Origin: Actinomycetota bacterium
GTDB lineage: Bacteria; Actinomycetota; Thermoleophilia; Solirubrobacterales; Solirubrobacteraceae
DNA: 64,000 nt
Assembly (NCBI GenBank): GCA_005884115.1
Contig: VAXW01000005.1
Coordinates: forward strand, 124,001 to 188,000
Reading direction: 5' to 3'
Under the pieces are notes generated by a model. It was not told the DNA's origin. It searched no databases and saw only the letters and a program-made list of their open reading frames with translations. The translations under genes were made by a program, and so were the position numbers. Below are positions 17,031 to 23,659 of this stretch, one piece after another; position 1 is the first letter of the stretch; every line of letters begins with the position of its first letter.

Positions 17031-17582
17031 TCATCTCTGCCGCCGACCTGAGGTCCGTGTTCGCAGCCGCTGTCGCCCGAGCCGGTAGAGGTAGCGGGGC
17101 GGCAGCGAGCGGGCCGCCATTAGCGTGCTGCGTACGATCGAGCGCACCGGATCGGGCCCCGGATCCCCGCCCGCGGCCACCACGGCTAGGCGCGGCAGAG
17201 CGTAGTCCCATCCGAGCCCGTGGAACGTGCACAAACCGGGTGGCAGGTCGCGGTGAGTGAGCCGCAGGCGCGTGCCGTCACCGTCGGGCTCGAGCAAGAT
17301 CTCGACGGTGCTCTGACCTGGCGGCAAGGGCAGCGCCCCGCCCTCCCAACCCCAGCTGACGACCAGGCGCCTGTCGGGGATGATCTCGAGCACCTTGCCG
17401 CTGACCGGCTCGTGTCCGCTCGGGTTGACGTAGTAGCGGCCGCCCGGCCACGGCTCAAGAACGGCCTCGGTGCCCATCCACCGCACCATCTTCGCGGGAT
17501 CGGTCAGGAACTCGAACACCACCGACGGCGGCGCCGCGATGCTGATCTCGCGCTCGACTAGCTCACTGCTTGCGATCGGCAT
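17031..17582 (-). CDS. SRPBCC (AHSA1-like) domain protein
   Basis: 183-aa START/SRPBCC helix-grip protein of the AHSA1 type: VEREISIAAPPSVVFEFLTDPAKMVRWMG, GGRYYVNPSGHEPVSGKVLEI, RRLVVSWGWEGGALPLPPGQSTVEILLEP, GTRLRLTHRDLP. It binds a hydrophobic ligand; the ligand is unknown. An unusual C-terminal basic extension (PRYLYRLGRQRLRTRTSGRRQR) follows. The gene overlaps by 20 bp the ArsR gene upstream; ArsR plus AHSA1 is a frequent regulator-effector pair. Confidence 0.85.
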   Translation of the reverse strand: MPIASSELVEREISIAAPPSVVFEFLTDPAKMVRWMGTEAVLEPWPGGRYYVNPSGHEPVSGKVLEIIPDRRLVVSWGWEGGALPLPPGQSTVEILLEPDGDGTRLRLTHRDLPPGLCTFHGLGWDYALPRLAVVAAGGDPGPDPVRSIVRSTLMAARSLPPRYLYRLGRQRLRTRTSGRRQR

Positions 17583-17892
17583 CGTCGGTGCGCCTCCTCT
17601 GCTCGGCTTCGACCTCGCTCTTCAGGGCCTCGAGACGCTCGCTCCAGAATTGATCGAGGAACGCGCGCAGCTCGGCTAGGCCCTCCGGGCGGGCCCGGTA
17701 GATGCGTCGCGTGCCGTCGCGGCGCTCGCTCACGAGACCTGCGTCGTAGAGGATGCGCAGGTGCTGAGAGACCGCCTGCCGCGTGACGTCGAAGTGCGCG
17801 GCGATCCGCCCCGCGGCCAGTTCCTGGTCGCGGACGAGACACAGGATCTCACGTCGCCGAGGCTCAACGATGGCATCAATGGCTGCTTGCAC
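17563..17892 (-). CDS. ArsR-family transcriptional regulator
   Basis: 109-aa winged-helix regulator: DAIVEPRRREILCLVRDQELAAGRIAAHFDVTRQAVSQHLRILYDAGLVSERRDGTRRIYRARPEGLAELRAFLDQFW. The recognition helix is TRQAVSQHLRIL. Metal-binding CxC of ArsR/SmtB proper is absent, as is usual for the type paired with AHSA1 proteins. GTG 17892 preferred because the longer TTG start would run through the AT-rich promoter region. Probably represses its own operon and perhaps the divergent secreted gene. Confidence 0.88.
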   Translation of the reverse strand: MQAAIDAIVEPRRREILCLVRDQELAAGRIAAHFDVTRQAVSQHLRILYDAGLVSERRDGTRRIYRARPEGLAELRAFLDQFWSERLEALKSEVEAEQRRRTDDADRKQ

Positions 17893-17901
17893 GCAAATGT
17901 C

Positions 17902-17911
17902 AGTATATACT
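17902..17911. promoter_or_regulatory. 10-bp palindrome, candidate ArsR operator
   Basis: AGTATATACT, perfectly palindromic, just upstream of the ArsR start codon and the most AT-rich site in this region. Confidence 0.45.
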
Positions 17912-17919
17912 ATCGCAAC

Positions 17920-17949
17920 TTGACACTTGCGCAAGTCTTTGCTTACATA
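17920..17949 (+). promoter_or_regulatory. promoter of secreted protein with embedded palindrome
   Basis: TTGACA (17920-17925), 18-nt spacer, TACATA (17944-17949). A 12-bp palindrome ACTTGCGCAAGT (17925-17936) fills the start of the spacer, a position where a bound repressor would block polymerase. Confidence 0.6.
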
Positions 17950-18002
17950 GACTCCTCACGACTATGCGCGCCATCTCACGGCGCGAACGAAAGGAGCTAA
18001 CC

Positions 18003-18530
18003 ATGAGATCGCGAGCGGTGGCGCTGGTAATCGCCACGACGGCCATCGGACTCCTGGCAACAACAGGCAGTGCGGCAGCGAGCCAGGGAGACACGGTCTG
18101 CACCTGGGGGGGCACGCCTGCTGCACCGACGGGCGTGGCCACGTTCAGCCCCGGGGTAACGAACACGCCCTCGACGGTGCCGACGTACTTCGTGGCCACC
18201 GGTCCGCTCGGCGGCGGCGGGGGTTGCACTGGGACGCTCACGTTCAAGGGCTACGCCGAACCCGGGAACACGTGCGCCGTAAATGCGCCGTTCACGGTCA
18301 CGGCGTCCGGGTTTCCGCCCATCCGACGGGCCGTGGGCCAGGCGGGCGTGGCCGGCAGTGCGCCGGTGCTGCTGTATGACGCCCATGGCAACGTGGTCGG
18401 CTCAGAGCAAGCGCAGTTCCTGACCAGCGCCGCCAACATGAGCGATCCGGCGTACCTGTCCTGTAACACACCGCAAGGCCTCACCGAAGCGTTCTGGAGC
18501 GACACAATCGAGCTGTTCGCCAGCAAGTAG
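18003..18530 (+). CDS. secreted hypothetical protein
   Basis: 175-aa protein with a signal peptide (RSRAVALVIATTAIGLLATTGSAAA, likely cleaved after Ala-Ala-Ala). The mature part has four Cys (VCTWGG, GGCTGTL, NTCAV, LSCNTPQG) that may form two disulfides, and a Gly run GGGGG. No family recognised. ATG 18003 follows AAAGGAG. Divergent from the ArsR-AHSA1 operon and likely under joint control. Confidence 0.7.
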   Translation: MRSRAVALVIATTAIGLLATTGSAAASQGDTVCTWGGTPAAPTGVATFSPGVTNTPSTVPTYFVATGPLGGGGGCTGTLTFKGYAEPGNTCAVNAPFTVTASGFPPIRRAVGQAGVAGSAPVLLYDAHGNVVGSEQAQFLTSAANMSDPAYLSCNTPQGLTEAFWSDTIELFASK

Positions 18531-18840
18531 AGGGAGGCACGCCTGTCCGGTCGGCGCTGCTGGCAACCGGTAGCGTTCCAGGGCGCCGATCGGCGGAAGT
18601 TCGAGGAGCTCGCCCGCTTCTGCGTTCGCGTGTCCGCGAGCGTCCGAACCAGCAGTCGCGCTCGCGCTCGCATCTGACGAGGAGAAGAGGGATCGACCGA
18701 GCCAATCAGTGTCGATTTGCGCGACTACCAACAGCGAAGCTGCGGCTGCTCCTTCTCGATCGTTGCGACAGCCTCAGCTGGCCGCGTCACCCCTCGGCTG
18801 GTTTCTGCTATCGCGTGGAAGGAGCACTCCCCCGCTCGGA
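18531..18840. other. gene-free stretch in the island
   Basis: 310 bp between the secreted gene and repeat copy F. Frames on both strands are short and lack homology that I recognise. The last 30 bp (AGGAGCACTCCCCCGCTCGG) resemble the sequence before repeat copy H (AGGAGCACACCCGCGACGG), so the repeated unit may extend further upstream in these two copies. Confidence 0.5.
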
Positions 18841-18922
18841 GGCATTAGCGCCAGATCCGCAGCGCCGGCCAGTTGACAACAATCAATCGCCTTGCCCAGG
18901 GCGGGAAGCGTGTCCAGACGCC
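18841..18922 (+). repeat. island repeat copy F
   Basis: GGCATTAGCGCC start, block 1 AGATCCGCAGCGCCGG, CAACAA-type middle, block 2 GCCCAGGGCGGGAAGCG, end TCCAGACGCC. The following CTGTTCGTTCTCGCGC is shared with copy I. Confidence 0.78.
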
Positions 18923-19019
18923 GCTGTTCGTTCTCGCGCCGAGCAGCAACAGCGGCGGGGACATAGACTTCGAGTCGTGACGGCACGGCGTGCGGCAACA
19001 GAGAGCGGGTAGATCCACG

Positions 19020-19469
19020 ATGGCGATCGTGCGACGCAACGTCCAGATCACGGCCTCGCCGCAGGAGACCATGGGGCTCTTGAGCGATGCCAGTCGCTGG
19101 CCGGACTGGTATCCGGGCATGACCGAGATCGACATCGCCGCTCCCTTCCCCGAAGCTGGGGGCAAGGTCGTCTTCAAGGTGAAGTCGGCGGGCGTGTCCA
19201 TGCCGATCACCGAGACGGTTCTCGACTACCAGCCGGGCAAGCTGCAGCTTCTCCAAATGGACGGCATGTTGTCGGGGCGCGCTAGCTGGGAGCTCACCCC
19301 GGAAGGCGATGGAACACGCCTCACGACGACGTTCGACTACGCGCTGCCGGGCGGCGTGTTCGGCAAGATCGCGGATGCGCTCATCGTTAAGCGCATGAAT
19401 GCCAAGAGTCTCGAAGAAGCTCTCCACAACTTCAAGGCGCTCGTCGAACGGCACTCGGTTGTGACGTGA
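19020..19469 (+). CDS. SRPBCC (polyketide cyclase/dehydrase-like) protein
   Basis: 149-aa helix-grip protein: AIVRRNVQITASPQETMGLLSDASRWPDWYPGM, then GGKVVFKVKSAGVSMPITETVLDY, SWELTPEGDGTRLTTTFDYALPGGVFGKIAD and a long C-terminal helix. This is the coenzyme-Q-binding/polyketide-cyclase branch of SRPBCC, with an unknown lipid-like ligand. ATG 19020 chosen because it begins the first beta strand as in relatives. Alone in its cassette-like unit. Confidence 0.83.
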   Translation: MAIVRRNVQITASPQETMGLLSDASRWPDWYPGMTEIDIAAPFPEAGGKVVFKVKSAGVSMPITETVLDYQPGKLQLLQMDGMLSGRASWELTPEGDGTRLTTTFDYALPGGVFGKIADALIVKRMNAKSLEEALHNFKALVERHSVVT

Positions 19470-19470
19470 C

Positions 19471-19516
19471 GCGGGCGGCGGGCTTCGAACCTGCGACCCC
19501 TCGCGGGTGAAGTTTC
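19471..19516 (-). other. tRNA 3'-part-like fragment
   Basis: On the minus strand the sequence contains a T-arm-like GCAGG-TTCGAAG-CCCGC followed by CGCCCGC, resembling the T-loop and acceptor end of a tRNA, and GACTGAAAC upstream resembling an anticodon loop. The T stem has one mismatch, no D-arm and no CCA are present. Probably a remnant, not a working tRNA. Confidence 0.35.
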
Positions 19517-19578
19517 AGTCAGCCGGGCGGGCGCGGCTCTCGCGCGAGACAGGCACGCGCCGGCCGCCGAGCGGACCG

Positions 19579-19656
19579 GCGATCAGCGCGTATCCGCAGC
19601 TCCGGCCAGCTGGCAACAATTGGTCGATACGCCCAGCGCTGGCAGTGCATTCAGCC
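19579..19656 (+). repeat. island repeat copy G
   Basis: GCGATCAGCGCG start, block 1 GTATCCGCAGCTCCGG, middle CAACAATTGGTCGAT, block 2 ACGCCCAGCGCTGGCAG. GCCAGC and GCTGGC arms can pair. Its end runs into the stop codon of the minus-strand gene at 19651. Confidence 0.8.
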
Positions 19657-20127
19657 AGCGCCAGAGTCGCGCAGGTGGCGACTCACGTCTCCGACGAGAT
19701 CGGTTCGAACGTGCCGCTCGACAAAGCGCCACTGCCCGTCGCGTCGCTCGAAGCGGTCGTGGTATCGACCGCTAACGATGGCTTGCAAGGCCAGATCGGG
19801 TAGCGCTTGCAGCGCTGTGAAGTACGAACGCGAAACCGCCGTGCCCGCGACGTCGTCGACTTCGATGGCGACGTTGGTTGTGACGTGCTTAGTCCGCGGC
19901 GTGCCGTCCTCGTAGACGATCACATTGTCCCGAAGCATCTTCTCGATGGCGTCTCCGCCGCTCACCGACCCGGCGCCGCCCATAAAGGTGGCCTCCGCGA
20001 GCAGGATGCCGACGCCGGCGAAGTCGCCGTCGTCGACCAGTTCGGCGTAGGTTGCGATGAGGTTCTCGATGGCCCGGTGGCTCGATGGTTCATCGATGGG
20101 AACCCCGTTGCCAATGGACGTCGACAC
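19651..20127 (-). CDS. SnoaL-like (NTF2 fold) protein
   Basis: 158-aa protein of the SnoaL_4 / ring-hydroxylating dioxygenase beta-subunit-like type: HRAIENLIATYAELVDDGDFAGVGILLAEATF, then TKHVTTNVAIEVDD, SRSYFTALQALP and GRYHDRFERRDGQWRFVERHV. The HDRFERRDGxWRFxER block is characteristic of this branch. Substrate unknown. Precedes no overlap with the next minus-strand gene (30 bp gap), so both may be one unit. Confidence 0.84.
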   Translation of the reverse strand: MSTSIGNGVPIDEPSSHRAIENLIATYAELVDDGDFAGVGILLAEATFMGGAGSVSGGDAIEKMLRDNVIVYEDGTPRTKHVTTNVAIEVDDVAGTAVSRSYFTALQALPDLALQAIVSGRYHDRFERRDGQWRFVERHVRTDLVGDVSRHLRDSGAG

Positions 20128-20157
20128 GGTCTGATCGCTCTCCGTCGACCGCGGATT

Positions 20158-20472
20158 TCAAAGGACGGGACGCACGACGAGCATCCCCCGGCTCGAGACG
20201 AGATGTGCCAAGTCGTCCGACAAGCGCTGGACGTGTTCGCTCGCCTGTTGTTCGAAACGCTCCACCTCGACGATCTCTGCGATCAGCACGTAATCGGCTT
20301 GGCCGATCGACTGTCCGGGCACGTCCGCGGGCCGCGTGAGACGCCAGTCCGACACCGTGTCCAGCGACCCGCGGACGATGTCCCGATCCTCCCTCATCAG
20401 ACGCTCAAAGTCTTCGGCCAGCTCGGGGGAGCGTAGTTGAAACCACATGAGAAGGGTCGCAGGAGGACTCAT
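20158..20472 (-). CDS. small hypothetical protein (possible dimeric alpha/beta barrel)
   Basis: 104-aa protein: ATLLMWFQLRSPELAEDFERLMREDRDIVRGSLDTVSDWRLTRPADVPGQSIGQADYVLIAEIVEVERFEQQASEHVQRLSDDLAHLV. The strand-helix-strand pattern with DYVLIAEIVEVERFEQQ resembles EthD/Dabb-type ferredoxin-like barrels, but the identification is tentative. ATG 20472 follows AGGAGGA on the minus strand. Probably cotranscribed with the SnoaL gene at 19651. Confidence 0.7.
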   Translation of the reverse strand: MSPPATLLMWFQLRSPELAEDFERLMREDRDIVRGSLDTVSDWRLTRPADVPGQSIGQADYVLIAEIVEVERFEQQASEHVQRLSDDLAHLVSSRGMLVVRPVL

Positions 20473-20572
20473 CGGCGGAGCGTAATGCACAGTCGCGCCT
20501 GGGTCGCGCCGCGGCTGGCGTGTCGGGCTGGAGTTTCCCCTTCGCCTGAGAGGAGCACACCCGCGACGGGCG

Positions 20573-20655
20573 AGATCAGCGCGGAATCCGCAGCTCCGGA
20601 AAGGCCAATCAAAATCGTCGAATACGCCCATGGCTGGCGGGGCCTCCAGACGGCT
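20573..20655 (+). repeat. island repeat copy H
   Basis: GATCAGCGCGG start, block 1 GAATCCGCAGCTCCGG, middle CCAATCAAAATCGTCGAAT, block 2 ACGCCCATGGCTGGCGGGGCC, end TCCAGACGGC. Confidence 0.82.
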
Positions 20656-20698
20656 GTGCTTGGATCCTGCGCGAGCACTGAGCAAGCGAGGAGGTTGC

Positions 20699-21115
20699 AT
20701 GAAGATCGAGTTCCTCTCGACGATCGCCGTGATCACGCCTGACCCGTCCGCCAGCCGCAAGCTGTACGTCGACGCGCTGGGGCTGGCGCTCGAGGGCGGC
20801 GGCGATAGCGAGTACCACCACAGCGAACTGATCCCCGGTTGCAAGCACTTCGGAGTCTGGCCGCTGTCCCAGGCAGCGGAGGCGTGCTTCGGGACCTCAC
20901 GGTGGCCGGCGGAGCGGCCGGTCCCGCAGGTCAGCGTCGAGTTCGACGTCGCGAACGCGGAGGCGGTGGAAGCGGCGGCGCAGGAGCTGCGCCAGGCCGG
21001 CTACGAGTTGCTGCATCCGGCGCGCGAGGAGCCGTGGGGCCAGACGGTCACGAGACTGCAGTCGCCAGAGGGCGCCATCGTCGGGATCTCGTACGCGCCA
21101 TCGCTGCACGACTGA
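20699..21115 (+). CDS. glyoxalase/VOC-family protein
   Basis: 138-aa vicinal-oxygen-chelate protein: KIEFLSTIAVITPDPSASRKLYVDALGLALEG, VSVEFDVANAEAVEAAAQELRQAGYELLHPAREEPWGQTVTRLQSPEGAIVGISY. The EEPWGQTVTRLQSPEG segment is typical of bleomycin-resistance-type relatives. Ligand unknown. ATG 20699 follows GCGAGGAGG. Followed 14 bp later by a full repeat. Confidence 0.86.
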   Translation: MKIEFLSTIAVITPDPSASRKLYVDALGLALEGGGDSEYHHSELIPGCKHFGVWPLSQAAEACFGTSRWPAERPVPQVSVEFDVANAEAVEAAAQELRQAGYELLHPAREEPWGQTVTRLQSPEGAIVGISYAPSLHD

Positions 21116-21129
21116 GCCCTGCTGACCAG

Positions 21130-21210
21130 GCATCAGCGCGCAATCCGCAGCTCCGGGAAGCCGATCAAAATCGTCGAATACGCCCAGGGTTGGCGGGGCC
21201 TCCAGACGCC
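21130..21210 (+). repeat. island repeat copy I (best-preserved)
   Basis: GGCATCAGCGCG start, block 1 CAATCCGCAGCTCCGGG, middle CCGATCAAAATCGTCGAAT, block 2 ACGCCCAGGGTTGGCGGGGCC, end TCCAGACGCC. Possible pairings: GCCGA with TTGGC inside, GGCATC with GACGCC at the ends (better on the bottom strand). Confidence 0.85.
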
Positions 21211-21377
21211 TCTGCTCCCTCTCGCGCGAAGGAGCCGCGCGCTGTGTGTCGGTCGAGAGTGCTGCGCTTGCTCAAGAGCAGAAGCAGAGCGGTCGGTCCT
21301 GGCTTGGCGCCAAAGCGGTAGCCCGGTGCCTCCGGTCGTGAGTACGTCCGCGTAAGCTGTCGCGGTAAGGGAACAGG

Positions 21378-21932
21378 ATGAGCGATACGAGCACCGGAAA
21401 CGGCAAGGTGGTCGTGAACAGGGCGATGTCGCTCGACGGCTTCATCGCCGGTCCCGGCGACGCGATGGACTGGATCGCCGACCTCGTGACGCCGGACGAG
21501 ATACGGGAGCAAGCGGCGGCGACCGGCGCCATGCTCGTCGGTCGGCGGACCGCCGATGTAGGCGACAGGATGGAGGCCGAAAAGCCGGGCAGTGTGGACT
21601 ACCCCTTTTCCGGACCCGTGTTCGTCCTCACCCATAGGCCGCCGGAGTCGCCAGACCCGGGTGTCACATTTCTCACCGGTGACATCGGGGAAGCGGTGGC
21701 CACGGCGCGCAAAGCCGCGGGCGCCAAGGACCTGGAGATCCTTGGCGCCGACGTGGCCGGCCAGTGCTTGCGGCGGGGGCTGGTTGACGAGATCTTGGTG
21801 TATGTACTGCCGGTGCTGCTCGGCGAGGGCATCCGCTTCTCGCCCCCGGGCCTCCCCAGGGTAGACCTGGAACCGGTCAGCAGCACGCGGTCGGGCGCCG
21901 TCACCATCCTCCGGTTCAGCGTCCGCAAGTAA
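21378..21932 (+). CDS. RibD C-terminal-domain (dihydrofolate-reductase-like) protein
   Basis: 184-aa NADPH-dependent reductase-like protein of the RibD_C family, with the DHFR fold: VVVNRAMSLDGFIAGPGDAMDWI, GAMLVGRRTADVG, PVFVLTHRPPESP, AAGAKDLEILGADVAGQCLRRGLVDEILVYVLPVLLGEGIRFSPP. The LGADVAGQCL block is the cofactor loop. Stand-alone members are of unknown function; they are not the riboflavin enzyme itself. Single gene in its unit; preceded by a weak AAGGGAACAGG ribosome-binding site. Confidence 0.87.
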   Translation: MSDTSTGNGKVVVNRAMSLDGFIAGPGDAMDWIADLVTPDEIREQAAATGAMLVGRRTADVGDRMEAEKPGSVDYPFSGPVFVLTHRPPESPDPGVTFLTGDIGEAVATARKAAGAKDLEILGADVAGQCLRRGLVDEILVYVLPVLLGEGIRFSPPGLPRVDLEPVSSTRSGAVTILRFSVRK

Positions 21933-21973
21933 TCCCTGCGTGCGCTTTCCGGCTTGCCCGCCTCAGCTGCCGC

Positions 21974-22052
21974 TGTCAGCGCCGAATCCGCAGCTGCGGG
22001 AACTCGACAACCAGACTCGACAACGCCCAGGAACGGCAGGCCCCATTGCGCC
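21974..22052 (+). repeat. island repeat copy J
   Basis: CTGTCAGCGCC start, block 1 GAATCCGCAGCTGCGGG, middle CTCGACAACCAGACTCGAC, block 2 AACGCCCAGGAACGGCAGGCC. The middle is the most diverged. Confidence 0.72.
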
Positions 22053-22121
22053 ATCGGACTCTCGCGCAACGGTGTGGCGGCTCTGCTGCATCGATGGTCT
22101 GCCGGGCTCGCGCCGGCGGGA

Positions 22122-22517
22122 CTAGGCCCAGAACTCGTCCCAAGCGTAGAGGTCGTGAAAGTGCTCCCGACCGTCAACAATCCGGCCGTCCTTGAGCTGG
22201 AAGACAATGCAGTTGCCCACATCCAGGTGCTTGCCGTCTCGCTCGGCGGTGCTGCGCTGCATGCCGATCACTCGGTCCTCATCATCTGCAAGCACGTGCT
22301 CCAGGTTGGCCCGGAATGTGCCACCTGTCTCCTGCCCGAGCTGGCCGAAGTAGGCAAAGGTCGCATCGCGCCCGTGGTAGTCGTCAGCAAAGCGGCTCCG
22401 GCCCGGCAAGTGCCACACGGCGCTCTCGTCGAAGAGTTCGGTGAGCGTGTTCATGTCGGCCGTGTTGAAGGCCTCGTACGCGCGCCGCATGATCGCGGCG
22501 TTCTCATCTGCAGTCAT
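22122..22517 (-). CDS. SnoaL-like (NTF2 fold) protein
   Basis: 131-aa protein: TADENAAIMRRAYEAFNTADMNTLTELFDESAVWHLPGRSRFADDYHGRDATFAYFGQLGQETGGTF, then DDEDRVIGMQRSTAERDGKHLDVGNCIVFQLKDGRIVDGREHFHDLYAWDEFW. This is a typical ketosteroid-isomerase-like SnoaL protein with the WHLPGRS and HDLYAWDEFW blocks. ATG 22517 chosen at the start of homology. Opposite in direction to the flanking repeats. Confidence 0.86.
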   Translation of the reverse strand: MTADENAAIMRRAYEAFNTADMNTLTELFDESAVWHLPGRSRFADDYHGRDATFAYFGQLGQETGGTFRANLEHVLADDEDRVIGMQRSTAERDGKHLDVGNCIVFQLKDGRIVDGREHFHDLYAWDEFWA

Positions 22518-22574
22518 CGTTCCCCCTGTTGCTCGTATGTTCGGCCCCGACACTACTCCTGTGGCCCGCACGCC

Positions 22575-22652
22575 GCGCAGCGGTGAATCGGCCGCTCTGG
22601 AAACCGATCAAAATTGTCGAATACGCCCAGGTCTGGCAGAGCCCGTAGGTGC
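22575..22652 (+). repeat. island repeat copy K
   Basis: Block 1 GAATCGGCCGCTCTGG (diverged), middle CCGATCAAAATTGTCGAAT, block 2 ACGCCCAGGTCTGGCAGAGCC. The middle can fold as CGA-t-CAA / TTG-TCG. Confidence 0.75.
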
Positions 22653-22653
22653 G

Positions 22654-23094
22654 TTACGACGTTGGCGGCTCGACTTGGGCTTCCGTCGCCTCGGCCTGGC
22701 GCGCAACCGCAGCCACGGAGGCTGCGAACAGCGCCTCGAGTTTGCGTCGCATAACGGGACCGAGAGCACGTCCAAGTGGCCCGCTTATGTGCACCCGCTC
22801 CGTCAGCCGCGTCCCGCCCTCGCCTGGCTCGAGCACGTGATCGAAGGTCATTCGCATGCCCGGTGAGCGTGATTCGTCGACCCAAAGGTTGGGCGGCTCC
22901 ACGCGGGTGACGGTCAGGGTGCTGCGTGGGAAGCCCTTGGCCTTGCTGGTGATGGCGGCGCCAGGTTGAAAGGCGCCGTCGACGTGTGCGGCCTCGATGT
23001 GATCGTAGGCGCTCCAGCCCTGGACGTCGGTCCAGGCCGACCAAGCGACCTCCGCACTGGCCTTTGTCACCGCCGAAGCCTCATACGAGGGCAT
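22654..23094 (-). CDS. SRPBCC-family protein
   Basis: 146-aa helix-grip protein: YEASAVTKASAEVAWSAWTDVQGWSAYDHIEAAHVDGAFQPGAAITSKAKGFPRSTLTVTRVEPPNLWVDESRSPGMRMTFDHVLEPGEGGTRLTERVHI, then a C-terminal helix. Belongs to the polyketide-cyclase/START branch; ligand unknown. Its 3' end abuts repeat copy K. Confidence 0.83.
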   Translation of the reverse strand: MPSYEASAVTKASAEVAWSAWTDVQGWSAYDHIEAAHVDGAFQPGAAITSKAKGFPRSTLTVTRVEPPNLWVDESRSPGMRMTFDHVLEPGEGGTRLTERVHISGPLGRALGPVMRRKLEALFAASVAAVARQAEATEAQVEPPTS

Positions 23095-23137
23095 CGAGCA
23101 ACCCTACTCACTGGGGGATCCGTTCGCTCGACTGACC

Positions 23138-23172
23138 GGCATCAGCGCGGAGCCCACAGCTCCGGCCAATTC
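23138..23172 (+). repeat. island repeat copy L, partial (5' half only)
   Basis: GGCATCAGCGCGG start and block 1 GAGCCCACAGCTCCGGCCAA, then it stops and the stop codon of the minus-strand DCC gene begins within 5 bp. Block 2 is absent. Right boundary of the array. Confidence 0.65.
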
Positions 23173-23640
23173 TCATAGCTCGAGCTCGAGCTCGCGCCGG
23201 CGGACGCACTCGCTGGCGCGCTGCTTGACGCGCTTCGGCACCAGCTTCGAGAGCTGTGAGCGGTGCTCGGCCACCCACCGGTATGAACGGTCGGTGAGCC
23301 TAGGGAGCCGCGCGAAGGCGGCCGCGGGGACCCGTCCGCGCGGCAGCAGTCTCAGCAGGGGCGCGAGGGCAGCGCCTCCCGACTGGCGTTCGCCCCCGGG
23401 GGAGATGAGGTGCCAAGAAGCCATGCGCTCTGCTGGCGTGAGGTCCGCGAGAAGCTCCCGTGCCTCTGGCCGCTGCAGGGCAAACGGGTGCAGGCGGACG
23501 GCTCGGTCCCAGACCAGCAGGCCGCAGAGCAGCCACTTGCACAAGCCGCAGTCGCCGTCGTAGAGGACTCGCCAGCGGTGCTGGCCAGGCTCCGTGTCGC
23601 CCCCCGGGCGAGGGCGCGGGTTGCTTGCTGAAGTCACCAA
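23173..23640 (-). CDS. DCC-family (DUF393) thiol-disulfide oxidoreductase-like protein
   Basis: 155-aa protein with the family start VLYDGDCGLCKWLL: the DxxCxxC motif (Cys31 and Cys34) sits in a thioredoxin-like fold. Then PFALQRPEARELL, RMASWHLISPGGERQSGGAALAPLLRLLP, typical of DUF393. Function of the family is unknown beyond likely redox activity. The C-terminal tail is highly charged and ends LELEL. Last gene touching the repeat array, opposite in direction. Confidence 0.85.
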   Translation of the reverse strand: MVTSASNPRPRPGGDTEPGQHRWRVLYDGDCGLCKWLLCGLLVWDRAVRLHPFALQRPEARELLADLTPAERMASWHLISPGGERQSGGAALAPLLRLLPRGRVPAAAFARLPRLTDRSYRWVAEHRSQLSKLVPKRVKQRASECVRRRELELEL

Positions 23641-23659
23641 GAGGCCCGGCGCTCCCCGC

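Larger units (their letters stand above)
13711..23180. mobile_element. cassette-like array punctuated by oriented repeats (no integrase)
   Basis: About 9.5 kb between groEL and the DCC gene. It carries 16 small genes of unrelated families with both orientations. Thirteen copies of one intergenic repeat, all in the same direction, separate them into units of mostly 550-1000 bp (one of 1.85 kb). Repeat copies: 13711 (3' half), 14657, 15208, 15867, 16441, 16989 (5' half), 18841, 19579, 20573, 21130, 21974, 22575, 23138 (5' half). I saw no copy elsewhere in the window. The pattern is that of an integron cassette array, but the canonical attC core boxes (RYYYAAC/GTTRRRY) are not seen and no integrase is present here. 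Identity as a mobile system is inference. Confidence 0.6.

Noticed and set aside
19471-19570. Complete tRNA gene
   Set aside because: No D-arm, no matching 5' acceptor strand and a mismatch in the T stem.
14657-22652. Reading frames through the repeats on the minus strand (for example PWAYSTILIG-like peptides)
   Set aside because: The frame differs between copies, stops occur and lengths vary, so the repeat is not a coding element.
14657-22652. Canonical attC sites of class 1-type integrons
   Set aside because: The RYYYAAC and GTTRRRY core boxes could not be found at the repeat ends, so I describe the sites only as cassette-like.
14657-23180. CRISPR array
   Set aside because: Spacing is 500-1900 bp with genes between repeats, and no cas genes are present.
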